Shown: positions 60,201 to 64,000 of the stretch, piece by piece
Layout: each line of letters starts with the position of its first letter
Numbering within the stretch: the first letter of the stretch is position 1
Source of the DNA: Sipunculus nudus
Taxonomy: Eukaryota; Annelida; Sipuncula; Golfingiida; Sipunculidae
Length of the DNA: 64,000 nt
Direction: 5' to 3'
Assembly (NCBI GenBank): GCA_026874595.1
Contig: CM049317.1
Location: 46,524,401-46,588,400, forward strand
Translations under genes and position numbers: made by a program
The notes under the pieces: model-generated
Seen by the model: the letters and a program-made list of their open reading frames with translations, nothing else
Databases searched by the model: none
Told to the model about the DNA's origin: nothing

Positions 60201-63200
60201 TTATATGAAGGCACATGGGTAATTACAGAGAAAAATGCCATAGAATCCTTATTTCATTGAATTTTCATTGTAAATGTAGATTTTAGTCTTGGCAATGAGT
60301 GCTTGAGTCTGTGTCAGGTAAAGTCTATCAAATGCTAGTGACCAAACTTTGCTGTCCATATCAGCCCTATTAAACTGATGCTGGTATACTGCCAATACAG
60401 CTTGATGATGATTTATATTTGCTCTGATGATAAGGTATAAGACTTGTTCTTTAGTAGGGCACATTTTATGACTGTTAGAACTGAAATAAATTTGACAATT
60501 AGACAAAAGACCTTATTAAAAACCTTATTTTGGTGACATCTGAACTGAAACTGCATTTTTATCAAACAAAAGTAATACCAGTAAACTAAAGTTTCCAGCT
60601 TTTCTATCACTTGCTGGTATGCTTGGAACCATTCAGGACTGGAAAGTTGTATTTCATAAATTAGACATTTCCATTTAAGATCTTGATAACTTTATGTGCA
60701 TTTACCATGAATTAAAACTCTTATACAGTAATGAGTTGAACCTCCATTTTCATCATATAAGCTTGTTTATCTTTATCTAGATATACAATGGTTAGTTGTG
60801 TCTGTTTGTAATGACAGAAACTTCACCAGGCAGCTAGTGTTATACAAGCACTATGGAAGGGACATAAAACCAGGGACAAAATAGAAAAGGCTAAACTCAA
60901 CATGTCCAAGTTCCAGCTCAGTTTCAGGCAAGTGTCTATACTAATGTCTGCTCAGTCATGTATGCTTTATAAAGGATTCATACAGCTTGATCTCCAGTTG
61001 GCATAATAATAATCATGTGGACTAGAAACTACAAATTTGATACATAGATATATCTGGGCAGAATGTCATCAGCATCCTCAAATGAGGTCAATGTGATGAA
61101 ACTGGTGTGAGTAATAAAAAACATTTAGTTAGACTCTCATTTACCACTAGTAACAAAGTTTTAACATCAAGCCAGAAGCAGATCCAGACAGGAAGCAGGG
61201 GGGGGGGGTCCAATTGGTGTGGACTCCCCTTTTTTTCAGCTGCCACAACCTTTTTTAGCACAGCTGACTGAAAGTCTTCATCTTCAAGGTCTTCATCTTC
61301 AAGGTCAATTCTGCCATAATGTAAAATTTTTTTTCCCCCATAACTTTTGAAGTATTAAACATTTTGTCTTCAAATTTGGTACAGCAATTGTTCCAACAAA
61401 AATGAAGGAAAAGTTAAAAAAAAGAGACCTTGACCATCATCTTCAAGGTCAAATCTGCAGAAATATGACATTTTTCTGAAGCCCATAATTTTTTAGGTAT
61501 TCCATATTTTGTCCTCAAGTTTGGTACACCAATTGTTCCTACCATTTTCTTGGAAAAGTTCAAAATCTGGTGACCTTGACCTTTCTCTTCAAGGTAAAAT
61601 TGCCGATATGTAACATTTATGAATCTCCTCACTTTGGTACACCAAATTGTTACTACCAAGCTCTCGGACGAGTTTGAAACCTGGTGACCTTGACCAGGAT
61701 CTTCAAGGTCAAATCAGTGGAATTAAAGATATTGTTTTGTGGACTAGATAACTTTTGAAGGGCTACATATTTTCCTCCAAAATTTGCAACACTTATTGTT
61801 CCTACCAAAATCTTGGACATGATAGAAATCCTGTGACCTTGACCATGATCTTCAAGGTCAAACTGATGCGATTCTAGGCTAATGGTGACCCCAATAACTT
61901 TGTAAGTAGTGAAATTTTTCTTCAAATTTGATACACCAGTTCTTTCAGCCAAAATGTCATCAGAGTTCGAAAAGTGGTGACCTTGACCTTCAAGGTCTAA
62001 TCTGCTGAGATCTAGATTCTTTGTTCTGAGATATTGCATATTTTACCCCTAATGTTTTGGGATGACCCATAGGGGGGAAACATATATCTGTTTTACACTG
62101 CCCAAACAGAGCCATTCTAGTTTGATTTTTTAACACATTTTATGTCTATTTTTTAGAACTTCAAATGAAGCAGTTGTTCATTAACAGGGCACAAATCATG
62201 AATGTTGGACCTAGAATCTTCTTACCTGACATCCTAAGAGTTCCATGAAAAATATCCTTGGAAAATTGAAATTAGGTCATAGTTAACTATATTTTGCAAA
62301 TTAGGGTAGAAAACATGATTTTTAAGCACCAAGTGAGTCAGGTGGGACACAAATTGTATCCATTTGGCCTAAAATCCTCATACATGACTTTGAGGGAGGT
62401 CCCTAAAAATCTCCTTGGAAACCTGAAATGTCACTCTAACCCATTTTCTACAAGCTGTGCGAAAGAACTTGATTTTAACACTAAATTAGTCAGGAGGGCA
62501 TAAATGGTAGCAGGTGCATGTAGGTTAAGGTCACTGTAACCTATATCTAAACGCTATTGGCAAAATTCATGAATTTGACTCTGAGAGTCATTTTGCCCAT
62601 TGTTCAAGGCTCCTTGAATTCAGCTGAGCGTCATGGCCCATGGGCCACTTGTTTAAGGGTTTCTGACCAATTTTTGTGGCCTGGTCCCCCCATTTCCAGT
62701 ACTGGGGACCTTTTTCTAGGCTTTGTTATTAGTCCTTCTGGGTTGGACCCCTCAATTTCCTAAATCCTGGATCCACCTGTCCACCTGTTTTTATCTAAGA
62801 AAATTTTTATTATATACATTTCAGGGGGAAAATGATAGAATATTAAATGGCCTTATTTTCATCAAGGTAAAAAATTCCCTGCCTTACTCCATAATTTAAG
62901 AAACACAATTATTTAGAAATACATGTATGAATAATCAGTCTACATTTCACAACATATTAGACCCCTTGCAGTTGTCATGTTTATTGGTCATATGTGAAAA
63001 AAGCTTTAATTGACAGCTGCTGATTGGATGATGTCATGTAAATACTCTAAAAAAATATAACCAGGTATAACAAAGATGGCTACTTATGCAGGGATACATC
63101 TGATCTGCCAGATCACTGTGAATAGACCAAAAAGGTGTGAAACATAAACTGGAGATTTGCTGCAAAATTTTTAATTGCCATATTAGGCTGTCACTTCCTG

Positions 63201-63549
63201 ATGTATTTTTTCTAGGAAATTATATTAAAATATATAAACTTTTAAGAAAATTATCTAAAAAACAAGAGGTGGACACAGGTTGGTGGAACAAAGTGTAATT
63301 ATACCAATCATGTGAAATAACTGAAGTTTACATCTACCTGGATGAAAAGTGGTATTTGATAGGTGTGTGTTAAGACTTGTTCTGTGACAGTATTCTCTCC
63401 TCACAGAGCCAAGCAGGAAGTCACAAAGAGGAAGAAAGAGATTCAGAGACAGCAGGCAGAGCTCCAGCACATGCTTCTGATGTCCAGAAAGAAAGCCATG
63501 AGAGAGGCGAGGGAGAGACAGCTACAGATGCTGCAGATCATACCAGCTG
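54151..63549 (+). CDS. IQCB1: IQ calmodulin-binding motif protein 1 (nephrocystin-5), 5' part
   Basis: In animals IQCB1/NPHP5 acts at the ciliary transition zone/basal body, binding calmodulin and CEP290. Nine exons give 375 in-frame residues: 54151-54253, 54473-54635, 55145-55271, 56062-56161, 57315-57414, 58301-58471, 59786-59894, 60818-60927, 63407-63549. It starts ...DKRILTLAAEVAES..GVPTLLLKLKD, close to the vertebrate N terminus. A helical domain with AGWSVAAKL, KGLRLLLRQWEGKGF and LRKLVLLLQ follows. The IQ motif is LHQAASVIQALWKGHKTR (residues 293-310), then a basic coiled-coil region (KRKKEIQRQQAELQ...RERQLQMLQII). The human protein is 598 residues, so roughly the last two fifths lie beyond the edge. 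All introns are GT-AG except intron 8, which is GC-AG. Confidence 0.93.
54473..54635 (+). CDS. IQCB1: IQCB1 exon 2
   Basis: Encodes ILDGAVPGSKQLSDLKLEIW through AGWSVAAKLANLL; donor GTATAT. A longer open frame from 54364 is intronic read-through, not the exon. Confidence 0.9.
55145..55271 (+). CDS. IQCB1: IQCB1 exon 3
   Basis: Acceptor TTTTATTTTACAG, SLSSIGFDPPESHEFYG... to KYLKTTA, donor GTAAGT. Confidence 0.9.
56062..56161 (+). CDS. IQCB1: IQCB1 exon 4
   Basis: VLESLRNDLLDSLRTVLDSL..ISGHDFLCAN, acceptor GGAATATCAG, donor GTAGGT, phase 1 out. Confidence 0.88.
57315..57414 (+). CDS. IQCB1: IQCB1 exon 5
   Basis: Acceptor TTATCCTTCCAG, VLKSPWLLQMLITDDKE... to NRMKP, donor GTAAGC. Confidence 0.9.
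58301..58471 (+). CDS. IQCB1: IQCB1 exon 6
   Basis: Acceptor TTTGATTAG, GVLAVVSEQIVHGLLDELVY... through VLVMCESHPPLVELI, donor GTAGGT. Confidence 0.9.
59011..59661. mobile_element. Tigger-like MITE with minisatellite interior
   Basis: The ends CAGTGAAATCTTGCTAACA and the complement of the right end, CAGTGAAACCCTGCC, with TA outside both, resemble the Tigger ends at 19294-20510 (both run into GACCACC-type blocks). The interior is some 35 tandem copies of a 17-bp unit alternating GTGATAGCAGGGTGGG and TCCTGTTAGCAGGGTGG. The unit matches the subterminal sequence, so the array probably grew from the terminus itself. In IQCB1 intron 6. Confidence 0.75.
59786..59894 (+). CDS. IQCB1: IQCB1 exon 7
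   Basis: Acceptor TTGTTTCAG, GLRLLLRQWEGKGFGRDLRK through RRAEME, donor GTAAGT, phase 0 out. Confidence 0.92.
60818..60927 (+). CDS. IQCB1: IQCB1 exon 8 with IQ motif, GC donor
   Basis: Acceptor GTAATGACAG. Encodes LHQAASVIQALWKGHKTRDK. The only donor that keeps frame with exon 9 is AG|GCAAGT, a non-canonical GC donor in its usual strong context. Confidence 0.9.
61251..62650 (-). mobile_element. HINE-like element with family-B ends and a chimeric core
   Basis: Read on the minus strand it opens with GTGGCCCATGGGCCATGACG then CTCAGCTGA (62650 downward), the family-B 5' block. It has two diverged family-B monomers (62110-62600), then about five monomers of ~140 bp with CTTCAAGGTCAA and GTGACCTTGACC (61270-62000). 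It ends GACTTTCAGTCAGCTGTGCT and AAAAAA, the family-B 3' hairpin. In IQCB1 intron 8. Confidence 0.72.
63407..63549 (+). CDS. IQCB1: IQCB1 exon 9
   Basis: Acceptor TCTCTCCTCACAG, AKQEVTKRKKEIQRQQ... to QMLQIIPAG, donor GTAATC, leaving one base; the gene continues past the window. Confidence 0.9.
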
Positions 63550-63739
63550 GTAATCCTGCTGTAATTTGTCATCCCAGACAGCATCAGGCTTTACTGCTAG
63601 TTATCTAAATTACTGAGGAAGAAGGCAGGTTATTATAATAAAACCTGGCCTACTGACCAGAGTCGGTTTAGCAAACACCTTCAAATAATGACCATTTTTT
63701 CACAGTCCCAATTTGGAAGTCAGATCCCCGTGGCATGAA

Positions 63740-64000
63740 GCACTTTGTTTATATTGTGGGCTGATTCTCTCCCATTTAGACTACTGCAATGGGATATATA
63801 TAGGCCTTCCAAACACAGAACTTAAGCGAATGCAAAGGATTCAGAATGCTGCGTCTAAATAGGTGCTAAACTGGGATAGGTCACAAAGCAGCAGGGATGC
63901 CTTGAAACTTCTATATTGGCTACCCATTAAATGGAGAATTATATTTAAAATTTTAACCATCGTTCACAAATGCCTACATGGGCAGGCTCCGCTCTACTTG
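63740..64000 (+). pseudogene. LINE reverse transcriptase C-terminal fragment
   Basis: One frame reads LILSHLDYCNGIYIGLP, LKRMQRIQNAASK, a stop (TAG, 63860-63862), then DALKLLYWLPIKWRI and VHKCLHGQAPLYL at the edge. This order (SRLDYCN, RVQNAAARLV, LHWLPV.RI.FK, LHG.AP.YL) is the signature of the region after the catalytic core in Jockey/CR1/RTE-like LINEs. The internal stop marks it as dead. It lies in IQCB1 intron 9, same strand as the gene, and may extend beyond the window. Confidence 0.88.

Noticed and set aside
63255-63470. Minus-strand 71-codon frame
   Set aside because: Antisense shadow of IQCB1 exon 9.
1-64000. CRISPR array or prokaryotic operon
   Set aside because: Genes have spliceosomal introns; tandem repeats lack spacer structure and cas genes.

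Overview
This is animal nuclear DNA, AT-rich and intron-rich, most probably from a bivalve mollusc. The taxon is inferred from the dense modular repeats with hairpin ends, GTCC/GACGGAC-rich flanks and tandem cores, which resemble the 'pearl'/HINE elements known from bivalves, and from three metazoan genes broken by large introns. No prokaryotic genes, CRISPR array or tRNA was found.

Genes. (1) The last three coding exons (2491-5106, + strand) of an ankyrin-repeat protein ending in a SOCS box, an ASB-like E3 ligase substrate adaptor. (2) A complete ribulose-5-phosphate 3-epimerase (RPE) on the minus strand, five exons between 52656 and 41041, 238 codons, all metal-binding and catalytic positions kept. 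(3) The first nine coding exons of IQCB1/NPHP5 (nephrocystin-5, a ciliary calmodulin-binding protein), + strand from 54151, running off the right edge. RPE and IQCB1 lie head to head about 1.5 kb apart, so they may share a promoter region.

Mobile DNA fills the rest. 0.5-1.8 kb: a hAT-type deletion derivative. 6.9-8.7 and 22.8-23.9 kb: two copies of one repeat, each carrying a different insertion. 13-14, 23.9-27, 47-48 and 61.3-62.7 kb: hairpin-ended elements with tandem cores. 14.8-19.1 kb: a decayed LINE inside inverted repeats. 19.3-20.5 kb: a Tigger/pogo element with a remnant CENP-B-type DNA-binding ORF. 21.1-22.3 kb: two fold-back elements with 9-bp target duplications. 28.2-36.3 kb: a Helitron-like element interrupted by a HINE, itself interrupted by a 4.6-kb DNA element, itself containing a solo LTR. 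36.8-40.5 kb: tandem repeats of a GATTTAAATC-rich monomer. 59.0-59.7 kb: a Tigger-like MITE whose interior has become a minisatellite. The right edge holds the 3' end of a second LINE reverse transcriptase.

The most notable signals are the modular hairpin-ended elements (same ends, interchangeable cores, recurrent GGTGGCGCCACC and TCAAGGTCA motifs) and the four-level nested insertion. Most repeat names rest on termini, target duplications and internal comparison only; no database search was possible.
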